Origin: UBA1268 sp965662195
GTDB taxonomy: Bacteria; Planctomycetota; Planctomycetia; Pirellulales; UBA1268
Reading direction: 5' to 3'
NCBI GenBank assembly: GCA_965662195.1
Contig: CBFIHA010000142.1
Span: 1 to 6,611, forward strand
Length of the DNA stretch: 6,611 nt
Shown: in pieces, positions 1 to 6,322 of the stretch
How the letters are laid out: every line of letters starts with the position of its first letter
How positions within the stretch are numbered: the stretch's first letter is position 1
Program-made: the position numbers and the translations under genes
Notes under the pieces: model-generated
Told to the model about the DNA's origin: nothing
Database searches by the model: none
The model's input: the letters and a program-made list of their open reading frames with translations, nothing else

Positions 1-177
1 GACGTTCACGTCGGCCCTCCAGGCCGCCGTTCACTGCACGTCCGCTGCGCTCCGCCATCCTGGCTCCGCTTGCTGCCGTAGCCCGCTCGAGGCTCCGGGC
101 TGCCCTACGCTCGTCAACCTTCCAGCGCCGCAGGAAATCAAAAGCAGAAGCGATTCAACACGCTGCACGTTTGACGA

Positions 178-334
178 CACCGAGCAGGATGCACCGGCTG
201 CTGTCGCGCCCACGCAGCCCTTCGGGCCTGCGGCGGCTTACGGGTTGGCACCAGCGAAGCCGGGTGACCAACCCAGGACCAACCCAGGACCAACCCAAGA
301 CCAACCTGGGAGCCACCGAGCAGGATGCACCGGC
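178..334. repeat. Perfect 21-bp direct repeat, two copies
   Basis: The 21 bases at 178-198 (beginning CACCGAGCAGG and ending CACCGGC) recur without mismatch at 314-334, an offset of 136 bp. The 11-bp tandem array and a TTCG-loop hairpin lie between the copies. The function is unknown. It could be remnants of a duplicated intergenic element or a genome-wide repeat family. Confidence 0.75.
266..309. repeat. 11-bp tandem repeat, four copies
   Basis: The unit GACCAACCCAG occurs at 266-276 and 277-287 exactly, at 288-298 with one change, and at 299-309 with two changes. The period of 11 is not a multiple of three, which argues against a coding repeat. GGGTTGG at 242-248 is the reverse complement of CCAACCC in the unit, so the array could fold back on its own upstream flank. 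The period is close to one helical turn. Confidence 0.8.
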
Positions 335-378
335 AGCGCGGAAGGTCACGAACCTCCGGCTTCGTGGCCTGAAGCCAA

Positions 379-409
379 GCCTGCCGGGGCCATGGATGGC
401 CCGCCAGGC
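379..409 (-). terminator. Strong GC hairpin just after the topoisomerase stop codon
   Basis: GCCTG (379-383) pairs with CAGGC (405-409). Inside it, GGGCCA (387-392) pairs with TGGCCC (397-402) around a four-base loop, with a small internal mismatch or bulge. On the minus strand the hairpin begins seven bases after the TAG stop of the topoisomerase gene. It lacks a T-run on its downstream side, so it is not a textbook intrinsic terminator. It may still terminate transcription or protect the mRNA 3' end. A second hairpin (GGCTTC 358-363 / GAAGCC 371-376) follows it. Confidence 0.45.
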
Positions 410-415
410 GTAAAA

Positions 416-1564
416 CTAGTCCAGCCAGTCCCCCGCCGTGAGTCGCTCCGGCGTGTAGACCTCGGTGACGTAGCTGATGTCCTTAGAAATCAGCGCTTCA
501 ACCTCGAGCTTGAAACCGTTGGAGAGCATCCGCTGAATCTCCTTTTGCCAGGCCTTCTTGGCGGCAAACCAAGGATAGGCAGCGATCTGCTTGGCCCGTT
601 TGATGTCCGAGTCGGTCAGGGCAATCTGCACACTCGGTGAGAGGCTGCACCGCTCGTAATCCTGCGACCGCAGCCCGAGGAAGCGGGCTTCGGGAATCGC
701 CATCCGCTTTGACTCGTAGGCCAGATTGATCGAGCCCTGCTTGAGTACCGAATAGATGTAGTACCCCCAGGGATCGTTGTCGAGCAGGCAGTAGACCGGC
801 AGCTTCAGTTCGTGGTGCAGCCGGTAGAGCATCCGCCGCACACCCCGCGGCGGCTGGCCACCGCCGTGGGTCAGAAGACAGCCGTGCTTCCGCCAGAATT
901 TGTCCTCATTGAAACGCCGCCAGACCGTGTCTTTTTCAACATGGAGGATGAACTCGGCATCACACTTTTTGAACTGGATCACCTCCGCCTCGACGATCGA
1001 TGGGATGCTGTAGCCCCCCGAGCCCATCCGCGCGCAGTCGATCTCATCGCCAGAGTCGATCAGCGTGATCGGTCCCACCATGCCGCCCCGGTTGCTGGCG
1101 TAGACATGCAGTTCTTCCCGGAGACTCTCCAGCGTCACCTCGAGGTCTTCGATGATTGGATCGCACTCGTCCTGGGTGCCAAAGGTCTCCTCGCGAGTGC
1201 CCTCGATCGTGTGCTTAAGCAGATAGAACAGCCCTCGAATGCTGGTGGTCTTCTGCTGATCGATCAACGCCTTGCAGCCGGTGGCCACCAGCAGGGTCTG
1301 CATGTAGCTCTTGGCCTGTGACAGGTTGAACAGCTGCCGACGGTTCTTCTGCCCCCCCATCTCAATAATCTTCCGGGACTTGTTGAACCGGACGTTCGAG
1401 AGACTACGGGCCGGAATGTCGAGGTGCGGGTCCCGTCGCTTCTCAGCGGCGACCGCCACATCGTTGGCCAGTTCGACAATCAGCTTCCGGGTCTTACGGT
1501 CAACCGGTGGCAGGGTGGCCGTGCCCCCGGGCGGGGAGGCCTTGCGTGATGTTTTTTTCGCCAT
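416..1564 (-). CDS. top6A: DNA topoisomerase VI subunit A (Spo11/Top6A family)
   Basis: This is the DNA-cleaving subunit of type IIB topoisomerase VI, which with the ATPase subunit B (A2B2) passes one duplex through another to relax and decatenate DNA. The 382-residue length is normal for the family. The winged-helix/CAP region contains TSIRGLFYLLKHT (107-119), where Tyr114 fits the catalytic tyrosine. The Toprim domain follows: Glu210 in HVEKD, the THGGGQPPRGVRR stretch (232-244), and the acidic pair Asp262/Asp264 in LLDNDPWG. The next segment, YSVLKQGSINLAYESKR, is very close to archaeal Top6A from memory. All expected catalytic residues are present, so it looks active. The ATG at 1564 gives a basic N-terminus but has no clear Shine-Dalgarno. 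The gene lies 48 bp downstream of the small unknown gene at 1613-1918, so the two are probably co-transcribed. No subunit B gene is in the window. Confidence 0.95.
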   Translation of the reverse strand: MAKKTSRKASPPGGTATLPPVDRKTRKLIVELANDVAVAAEKRRDPHLDIPARSLSNVRFNKSRKIIEMGGQKNRRQLFNLSQAKSYMQTLLVATGCKALIDQQKTTSIRGLFYLLKHTIEGTREETFGTQDECDPIIEDLEVTLESLREELHVYASNRGGMVGPITLIDSGDEIDCARMGSGGYSIPSIVEAEVIQFKKCDAEFILHVEKDTVWRRFNEDKFWRKHGCLLTHGGGQPPRGVRRMLYRLHHELKLPVYCLLDNDPWGYYIYSVLKQGSINLAYESKRMAIPEARFLGLRSQDYERCSLSPSVQIALTDSDIKRAKQIAAYPWFAAKKAWQKEIQRMLSNGFKLEVEALISKDISYVTEVYTPERLTAGDWLD

Positions 1565-1612
1565 GGAAGAAGCAGGAGAAGGCGGTACCGGTCGGGAACC
1601 TGACGACCGGAT

Positions 1613-1918
1613 TCAGTTGCCGGATTCCGCGGGAGGCACCCCGCGAGCCTTGCCGGCGACGTGGAAGGCTGACATCAGATCGTAGACTGTGACCTCGCAG
1701 AGCAGCCGGGTGACTTTCTCGTAGGCCTCCGGGTCGAGCAACGGCTCGACCTCCTTCATCAGGTCGACGACACGCTTTTCCTGGGCCTCAAGCTCATGGC
1801 GATCGACCCGGCGATCGGCCAGGGCCTCGTGGAATGAGTCGAACTTGCGGGCATATTCCGTCAGGAGTTGCGAGTCGGTCGCGGCATCGAACCAGGGACG
1901 ATAAACAGGCTGACTCAT
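1613..1918 (-). CDS. Small hypothetical protein, 101 residues, upstream of top6A
   Basis: I do not recognise this family. The protein begins MSQPVYRPWFDAATDSQ and ends with a polar, probably disordered tail. The middle (about residues 17-90) is rich in charged residues and leucine with heptad-like spacing, suggesting an all-helical soluble domain, perhaps a helical hairpin. There is no signal peptide or membrane segment. A second ATG two codons upstream (1924) is possible. I chose 1918 because GGGG (1930-1927 on the minus strand) then sits eight bases before the start. The gene begins 28 bp after the tRNA-His 3' end and stops 48 bp before top6A on the same strand, so an operon with top6A is likely. 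A role linked to the topoisomerase would be inference from position only. Confidence 0.7.
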   Translation of the reverse strand: MSQPVYRPWFDAATDSQLLTEYARKFDSFHEALADRRVDRHELEAQEKRVVDLMKEVEPLLDPEAYEKVTRLLCEVTVYDLMSAFHVAGKARGVPPAESGN

Positions 1919-1946
1919 TGGCATGGCCCCAGCGGGAAAGACAAGG

Positions 1947-2021
1947 GGTGGCTGACGGGATTCGAACCCGCGACCTTCGGTACCACAAACCGACGCTCTA
2001 ACCGACTGAGCTACAACCACC
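1947..2021 (-). tRNA. tRNA-His (anticodon GTG)
   Basis: The minus strand folds as a full cloverleaf. The acceptor stem is GTGGTTG/CAGCCAC with one wobble. The D arm is GCTC/GAGC, the anticodon stem TCGGT/ACCGA encloses loop TTGTGGT, and the T arm GCGGG/CCCGT carries loop TTCGAAT. The anticodon GTG is at 1986-1984. The extra 5' G (position -1, base 2021) opposite C73 (base 1947) is the histidine identity element. The bases after C73 read CCT rather than CCA, so the CCA end must be added by nucleotidyltransferase. The gene is transcribed in the same direction as the small protein gene that follows 28 bp later. Confidence 0.97.
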
Positions 2022-2190
2022 GCGTTGCCCGCAAGTTTAGCAGACGATTCGACGAAAACAGCCAGCCTCCCCCGGCCGGGGCCAAAACCGCACCGCCCTG
2101 CAAATTGGCATTTCCCTGAGCCGCCGAAGCCGGTTGAATCTTTGTCGTCGCCCGCCCGGAACGGGTGGCCATTCCCCGGTCGTCGCTGCC
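2022..2190. other. Divergent intergenic region, tRNA-His / E2-like gene
   Basis: This gap separates the minus-strand tRNA cluster from the plus-strand acyltransferase gene. It holds the A/T-rich candidate tRNA promoter and a perfect 12-bp palindrome, CCCCGGCCGGGG (2070-2081). I could not identify a believable promoter or ribosome binding site for the plus-strand gene. An in-frame TTG at 2134 would extend that gene by 19 residues. Confidence 0.55.
2034..2060 (-). promoter_or_regulatory. Possible sigma70-type promoter for tRNA-His
   Basis: On the minus strand, TAAACT (2039-2034) sits 12 bases before the mature tRNA 5' end, the right place for a -10 box (TATAAT with two differences). An upstream TGTTTT (2060-2055) at 15-base spacing is a poor -35. 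The short A/T-rich patch stands out from its GC-rich surroundings, which is the main support. Confidence 0.3.
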
Positions 2191-2979
2191 ATGACATCTG
2201 CCCGCCATCCTGTCGCCACGACCGCCTGCGACGGCAACCGCAGCTGCATCGCTGACGTGGCGATGGTCGCCCGCGAAATCCCACTGTTCCCGGTCGACCG
2301 CCACTGCGAACTGGCCTCCCTCGCCGCCGCCCGATCGGCCTGCCGCCGTCGGATCGGCTGGGCCGCCATCTTCCTCAAGGCCTACGCGACGGTGGTCCGG
2401 CAGACGCCCGCCCTTCGCAGCTGGTTCCTGCCCGGGCTGCGGCCCCGACTGGCGACTACCAGCCAGAACGTCGCCACGCTCGCCATCAACCGGCTCGAGG
2501 AGGGTGTCGAGCGGCTCTGCTGGGCCCGGCTCGATCGGCCGGAGGAGCGGCCGCTCACCGACATTCAGCAGTTCATCGACGACTGCGGCCGCAGGCCCCT
2601 CACCGAGATGTTCAAGCGACAGCTGGAGCTTGAGCTGCTGCCCAGCTGGCTGCGGCGAATTGTGCTCCGCTGGAACCTGCGGTCGACCTCGGCCAAGCGG
2701 GCGGCCCGGCTGGGTACCTTCAGCCTGTCGACGCTCGCCGGGCTCGGCGCCGGAAACAGGTTTCATCCGACGCTCTGCACCTCAAGCCTTGCCTACGGCC
2801 CCCTCGCAGCGGACGGCCGCTGCCTGGTGACCCTGATCGCCGACCACCGGGTGGTTGACGGAGCCCTTGTGGCCCGTAGCCTCATTGCTCTTGAGGACGT
2901 CCTCCGCGAGGATCTCGTCAGGGAGCTGCAGGAGCTGGGGGCTCAGGCGGCTGATGGGCTTCCTTCAGCCGCCGCCTGA
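2191..2979 (+). CDS. Stand-alone 2-oxoacid dehydrogenase E2-type acyltransferase domain
   Basis: The C-terminal half matches the E2 catalytic (CAT-like) fold. GTFSLSTLAG (175-184) corresponds to the E2 GTFTISNLG motif. It is followed by a G-containing loop and CTSSLAYGP, and then LIADHRVVDGALVARSL contains the catalytic HxxxDG (His219, Asp223, Gly224). Known E2 enzymes transfer acyl groups between lipoamide and CoA. This protein, 262 residues from the ATG at 2191, has no lipoyl domain and no E1/E3-binding domain, and no E1 or E3 gene is nearby. The N-terminal half is arginine-rich and diverges from ordinary E2. The true acyl donor and acceptor cannot be told from sequence. The start is uncertain: TTG 2134 and ATG 2263 are alternatives and none has a clear Shine-Dalgarno. 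The last 62 bp overlap the convergent rarA gene, beyond the core domain. Confidence 0.82.
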   Translation: MTSARHPVATTACDGNRSCIADVAMVAREIPLFPVDRHCELASLAAARSACRRRIGWAAIFLKAYATVVRQTPALRSWFLPGLRPRLATTSQNVATLAINRLEEGVERLCWARLDRPEERPLTDIQQFIDDCGRRPLTEMFKRQLELELLPSWLRRIVLRWNLRSTSAKRAARLGTFSLSTLAGLGAGNRFHPTLCTSSLAYGPLAADGRCLVTLIADHRVVDGALVARSLIALEDVLREDLVRELQELGAQAADGLPSAAA

Positions 2980-4267
2980 TCTCGGCCAGCCGTTCGCCCA
3001 GGTCGCGTTCCAGCCCCCGGCTGGTTGGCTCGTAATAGTGCCGCTCGACCCCGAGATAGTCCTGCTTGGCGATCGCGTCGGGAGCGTCGTGGGCGTAGGC
3101 ATAGCCCTGCCCGTGGCCCAATCGTTTCGCCCCGGCGTAGTGTTTGTCCTGCAGATGCCGGGGTACCGGGAGGGTTGCCTTTTCACGAACATCATGGCGG
3201 GCCGCCGCGATCGCCTTGGTGCAGGCATTGCTCTTGGGGGCGAGGCTCAGATAGGTGACGGCCTGCGCGAGGGCCAGCTGGCACTCCGGCAGGCCGACGA
3301 ACTCAGTCGCCTGCATGGCGGCAACGGCAATCAGCAGCGACCGGGGATCGGCGTTGCCAACATCCTCGCTGGCCAGGATCACCAGCCGGCGGGCGAGGAA
3401 CCGGACGTCCTCGCCCCCTTCGAGCATCCGGGCCAGCCAATAAAGCCCGGCGTCGGCATCACTGCCGCGAATGCTCTTGATCAGGGCACTGGCACAGTCG
3501 TAGTGGGTGTCACCGGCGTCATAGACCACCGCCTTTCGCTGGACGCTCTCGCGGGCCAGCTCAAGGGTGAAGGGCAGCGGCCGCCCGGGAGACGACAGCA
3601 CGCCCACCTCGAGGCCGCCGAGGGCCCGCCGGGCGTCACCGTCGGCGGTCTCGACCAGGAATGCCAGGGCGTCGGGCTCGAGCACAATCTGCTGGCCGCC
3701 AAAGCCGTGGGCGGTGTCGGCCAGCGCCCGGCCGATGATCTTGGCGATGTCCTCCGAGCCGAGGGCTTCCAGCTCAAAGATCCGGCTCCGGCTGACCAGC
3801 GCGGGCGTGAGGGCGAAGAAGGGGTTTTGGGTGGTGGCGCCGATCAGGGCGAGCACACCACTTTCCACATCGGGCAGCAGGACATCCTGCTGGGCCTTGT
3901 TGAAGCGATGAATCTCGTCGATGAACAGGCAGGTTCGGGTGGCGTCGTCCTCCAGCCGTCGGCGGGCCGCCTCGATTACCTCACGGAGCTCCTTCACCCC
4001 CGACGCGGTTGCCGAGAGTTCCACAAATCGGCGGCGGGTTTCGGTGGCAATGATCTCGGCGAGGGTCGTCTTGCCGACCCCGGGTGGGCCGTAGAGGATC
4101 ACCGAGCCGAGCCGGTCGGCCTCGATCAGCCGCCGCAGCAGTTTGCCGGGGCCGATGATCTCCTGCTGCCCGACATAGTCAGCCAACCGGCGCGGCCGCA
4201 TGCGGGCTGCCAGCGGAGCGGCCCGCTCGAGATTGGCCTGCCGCGAGGCGGTGAAGAGATCTGCCAT
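2918..4267 (-). CDS. rarA: Replication-associated recombination protein A (RarA/MgsA), AAA+ ATPase
   Basis: This is a clamp-loader-like AAA+ ATPase acting at stalled or gapped replication forks (the MgsA/WRNIP1 family). The order is typical: an N-terminal leader with RPRRLADYVGQQ; Walker A GPPGVGKTT (60-68, Lys66); Walker B LFIDE (114-118); sensor 1 in GATTQNP (143-149, Asn148); the SRSRIFE segment (159-165) with the likely arginine finger; and sensor 2 GDARRAL (210-216). The C-terminal tetramerisation domain follows, including DVGNADP and the KSNACTKAI and LPVPRHLQDKHY stretches. The 449-residue length is normal. The N-terminus MADLFTASRQ is slightly like the family's SSB-binding end. The tail is Pro/Ala-rich and overlaps the end of the convergent E2-like gene. 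It is transcribed divergently from the UbiD-family gene. Confidence 0.96.
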   Translation of the reverse strand: MADLFTASRQANLERAAPLAARMRPRRLADYVGQQEIIGPGKLLRRLIEADRLGSVILYGPPGVGKTTLAEIIATETRRRFVELSATASGVKELREVIEAARRRLEDDATRTCLFIDEIHRFNKAQQDVLLPDVESGVLALIGATTQNPFFALTPALVSRSRIFELEALGSEDIAKIIGRALADTAHGFGGQQIVLEPDALAFLVETADGDARRALGGLEVGVLSSPGRPLPFTLELARESVQRKAVVYDAGDTHYDCASALIKSIRGSDADAGLYWLARMLEGGEDVRFLARRLVILASEDVGNADPRSLLIAVAAMQATEFVGLPECQLALAQAVTYLSLAPKSNACTKAIAAARHDVREKATLPVPRHLQDKHYAGAKRLGHGQGYAYAHDAPDAIAKQDYLGVERHYYEPTSRGLERDLGERLAEIRRRLKEAHQPPEPPAPAAP

Positions 4268-4383
4268 CCTGCCGACCGTTTCTGTTTTTCCCGCAGCTGC
4301 GTGCCGCGCCCGTGTGCCACAGCATTTAACGATTTTACCCGGCCTCGGTGTCAGCCGTGACTACCATACCGCAGGAGGTATGC
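4268..4383. promoter_or_regulatory. Divergent promoter region between rarA and the UbiD-family gene
   Basis: These 116 bp separate the two divergent starts, so promoters for both must lie here or further upstream inside the opposing gene. A small A/T-rich island (about 4323-4337) stands out. On the minus strand it contains TAAAAT (4337-4332), one base from the -10 consensus and about 65 bases from the rarA start. I see no good -35 at normal spacing for either direction. Confidence 0.4.
4373..4378 (+). promoter_or_regulatory. Shine-Dalgarno AGGAGG that fixes the UbiD-family start
   Basis: AGGAGG lies five bases before ATG 4384. This selects that ATG over the further-upstream in-frame start at 4348. 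An overlapping ATG at 4380 is out of frame and too close to the site. It is the only strong ribosome binding site in the window, which suggests this gene is translated efficiently. Confidence 0.85.
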
Positions 4384-6276
4384 ATGGGATTTCGGACATT
4401 GCGGCAGTGCGTCGAAAAGCTCCAACAGGAGGGCCTGCTGGTGGCGGTCGACCACCCGGTCGATCCCCAGCTGGAAATCGCTGAAATTCAACGGCGGCTG
4501 TTCCGGGCGGGTGGGCCGGCGGTGCTCTTCACGGCCGCCCGCGGCTGCAGCACGCCGGTGCTGGTCAATCTGTACGGCACGCAGCGGCGGGTGGAGCGGA
4601 TTTTCGCCGACACGTTCGAGCGGGTCCGCCGGCTGGTGGAACTCAAGATCGACCCGACCGCCGCCCTCCAAAAGCCCTGGCGATACTGGCGAAGCCCGGT
4701 CGATGCCCTCGCCATGCTGCCCCGCCGCGTCCGTCGCGGGGCGGTGATGCACCGCGAGGTGCCCCTTTCGAGCCTGCCTGGGGTGACCGGCTGGCCGGGC
4801 GACGGTGGTCCGTTCATCACCCTGCCGGCGGTTTACACCGAGCATCCCGACCAGCCGTCGCTCAAGCAGTCGAACCTCGGCATGTACCGGGTGCAGCTGC
4901 GGGGCAACGCTTATGAACCCGACCGCGAGGTCGGGCTGCATTACCAGCTTCACCGGGGAATCGGCGTGCATCATGCCGCCGCGCTGACCCGGGATGAGCC
5001 ACTGAAGGTCGCCATCTTCGTCGGTGGGACCCCGGCCATGGCGGTGGCGGCGATGATGCCGCTGCCCGAGGGACTCTCCGAGCTCACCTTCGCCGGCGCG
5101 CTGGCCGGTCACCGCATCCCGATGATCCGGCGGCCGGGGCGGCCCTCGATCTACGCCGACGCCGACTTTGTCATCGAGGGCACCGTCACCGGCCGGGCGA
5201 CCAAGCCCGAAGGCCCGTTCGGCGACCACCTGGGCTACTACGCCCGGCAACACGACTTTCCGGTGCTCCAGGTCGACCATGTCTGGCAGCGGGAGGGGGC
5301 CATCTGGCCGGTGACGGTGGTGGGCCGCCCCCCTCAGGAAGACACCCTGTTTGGCTGGCTGGTGCACGAGCTGACCGGCCCGGTGATTCCGACCGTGCTC
5401 CCGGGCATCTCCAGCGTCCATGCCGTCGATGCCTCGGGGGTTCATCCCCTGCTGCTGGCCGTCGGCAGTGAACGCTACCTCCCCTGGCGGCCGTCGACCC
5501 GGCCGGCCGAGCTGCTCACCCAGGCCTCGGCCATCCTTGGGCAGGGGCAACTGTCGCTGGCGAAGTACCTCTTCATTGTCGACGGGGCCGACGCCCCCGG
5601 CCTCGACGCCCACGACGTACCGGCCTTCCTGAAGCACCTGCTTGAACGGGCCGACTGGCGGCGGGACTGTCATTTCCAGACTGAGACGACAATCGACACG
5701 CTCGACTACTCCGGCAGCGGCTTCAACGCCGGCTCGAAGCTGGTGATTGCCGCCCGCGGACCGGCGGTGCGGCAGCTGCCGACCACGCTCTCCGGCGACC
5801 TGCCGCTGCCAGCCGGCTTTGCCAATCCACGGGTCTGCCTGCCGGGGGTGGTCGCCATCAGTGGGCCGCCGATCGAGCCACGGCCGACGCTAGCCGTTCC
5901 CGACGAAGCGGGCATCTGGCAGGCGACTGAGACCGCCGGCTGGACCACTGACATCGACCGGTTGGCCGCGGCCATTGGGCTGAGTCACCCACTGCGGGAC
6001 TGGCCGCTGCTGGTGGTGGTGGACGACAGCGACTTCACGGCGACCGACTTGGCGAATTTTCTCTGGATTACCTTCACCCGATCAAACCCGGCGGCGGATG
6101 TGCACGGCGTGGAGGCGGGCATTCGCAATAAGCACTGGGGCAGTGCGGGTCCGCTGGTGATTGACGCCCGGCTCAAGCCGCATCACGCCCCACCGGTGGA
6201 AGAAGACCCGGCGGTGACCGCCCGGGTTGACGATCTCTGCCGCACCGGCGGCCCCCTGGCCGGCATTGTTGAGTGA
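4384..6276 (+). CDS. UbiD-family prenylated-FMN-dependent decarboxylase (long form)
   Basis: UbiD enzymes reversibly decarboxylate aromatic or unsaturated acids using prenylated FMN made by UbiX. The expected active-site set is present: NLGMYR (164-169) with the metal-ligand Asn164 and catalytic Arg169; an HRG at 190-192; MPLPEG with Glu229; and EGPFGDHLGYY (276-286) with the catalytic acids Glu276 and Asp281. GRPPQEDTLFG and the C-terminal WITFTRSNPAADV are also family signatures. At 630 residues it exceeds E. coli UbiD (about 500) and resembles the roughly 600-residue class found in some menaquinone-making bacteria. A role in menaquinone (futalosine-type) biosynthesis is therefore plausible, but an aromatic-acid decarboxylase cannot be excluded. 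No ubiX or mqn genes are visible. The start at 4384 is set by a strong Shine-Dalgarno. Confidence 0.92.
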   Translation: MGFRTLRQCVEKLQQEGLLVAVDHPVDPQLEIAEIQRRLFRAGGPAVLFTAARGCSTPVLVNLYGTQRRVERIFADTFERVRRLVELKIDPTAALQKPWRYWRSPVDALAMLPRRVRRGAVMHREVPLSSLPGVTGWPGDGGPFITLPAVYTEHPDQPSLKQSNLGMYRVQLRGNAYEPDREVGLHYQLHRGIGVHHAAALTRDEPLKVAIFVGGTPAMAVAAMMPLPEGLSELTFAGALAGHRIPMIRRPGRPSIYADADFVIEGTVTGRATKPEGPFGDHLGYYARQHDFPVLQVDHVWQREGAIWPVTVVGRPPQEDTLFGWLVHELTGPVIPTVLPGISSVHAVDASGVHPLLLAVGSERYLPWRPSTRPAELLTQASAILGQGQLSLAKYLFIVDGADAPGLDAHDVPAFLKHLLERADWRRDCHFQTETTIDTLDYSGSGFNAGSKLVIAARGPAVRQLPTTLSGDLPLPAGFANPRVCLPGVVAISGPPIEPRPTLAVPDEAGIWQATETAGWTTDIDRLAAAIGLSHPLRDWPLLVVVDDSDFTATDLANFLWITFTRSNPAADVHGVEAGIRNKHWGSAGPLVIDARLKPHHAPPVEEDPAVTARVDDLCRTGGPLAGIVE

Positions 6277-6298
6277 GCCGCAGCCGCTGCGAGCTCAC
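6273..6298 (+). terminator. Hairpin overlapping the stop codon of the UbiD-family gene
   Basis: GTGAGC (6273-6278) pairs with GCTCAC (6293-6298), and CGCA (6279-6282) pairs with TGCG (6288-6291) around a five-base loop; one A (6292) is bulged. The TGA stop (6274-6276) lies inside the left arm. No T-run follows, so it is at best a non-canonical terminator or an mRNA 3'-end stabiliser. Confidence 0.4.
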
Positions 6299-6322
6299 GC
6301 TGCCGATCCCCCGGCGTCCACC

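Larger units (their letters stand above)
1..415. other. Non-coding region with hairpins and short repeats
   Basis: I find no convincing gene here. Short open frames exist, but they run through repeats and give arginine/serine/proline-rich low-complexity protein. Visible structure includes an inverted repeat AGCCCG (80-85) / CGGGCT (96-101) and a hairpin at 214-231 that on the plus strand closes on a C(TTCG)G tetraloop, with one C-C mismatch in its stem. There is also a perfect 21-bp direct repeat (178-198 and 314-334), an 11-bp tandem array (266-309), and two hairpins next to the topoisomerase gene (358-376 and 379-409). The stretch is the 3' flank of the minus-strand topoisomerase gene; what lies beyond the left edge is unknown. 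Confidence 0.7.

Noticed and set aside
171..640. Short plus-strand frames (171-413 and 245-640) in the left non-coding region
   Set aside because: They run through the 11-bp tandem array (period not divisible by three), and the longer one continues antisense into top6A.
2070..2081. Perfect palindrome CCCCGGCCGGGG as an operator
   Set aside because: Short G/C-only palindromes arise easily at this base composition, and no second copy or regulator was found nearby.
1919..2284. Upstream extension of the small minus-strand gene to 2284
   Set aside because: The extension would read through the whole tRNA-His gene and is arginine/glycine-rich without protein-like character. The internal ATG at 1918 has a plausible G-rich site at good spacing.
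2011..2766. 251-codon minus-strand open frame opposite the E2-like gene
   Set aside because: It runs into the tRNA-His gene and opposes a gene with clear E2 motifs. Its composition is low complexity.
2855..4360. 501-codon open frame on the plus strand opposite rarA
   Set aside because: It is the high-GC antisense shadow of a clear RarA gene. Its translation is Gly/Pro/Arg-rich with no recognisable motif.
4351..5673. 440-codon open frame on the minus strand opposite the UbiD-family gene
   Set aside because: Antisense shadow of a well-supported gene. It is repetitive in His/Arg/Gly and lacks domain motifs.
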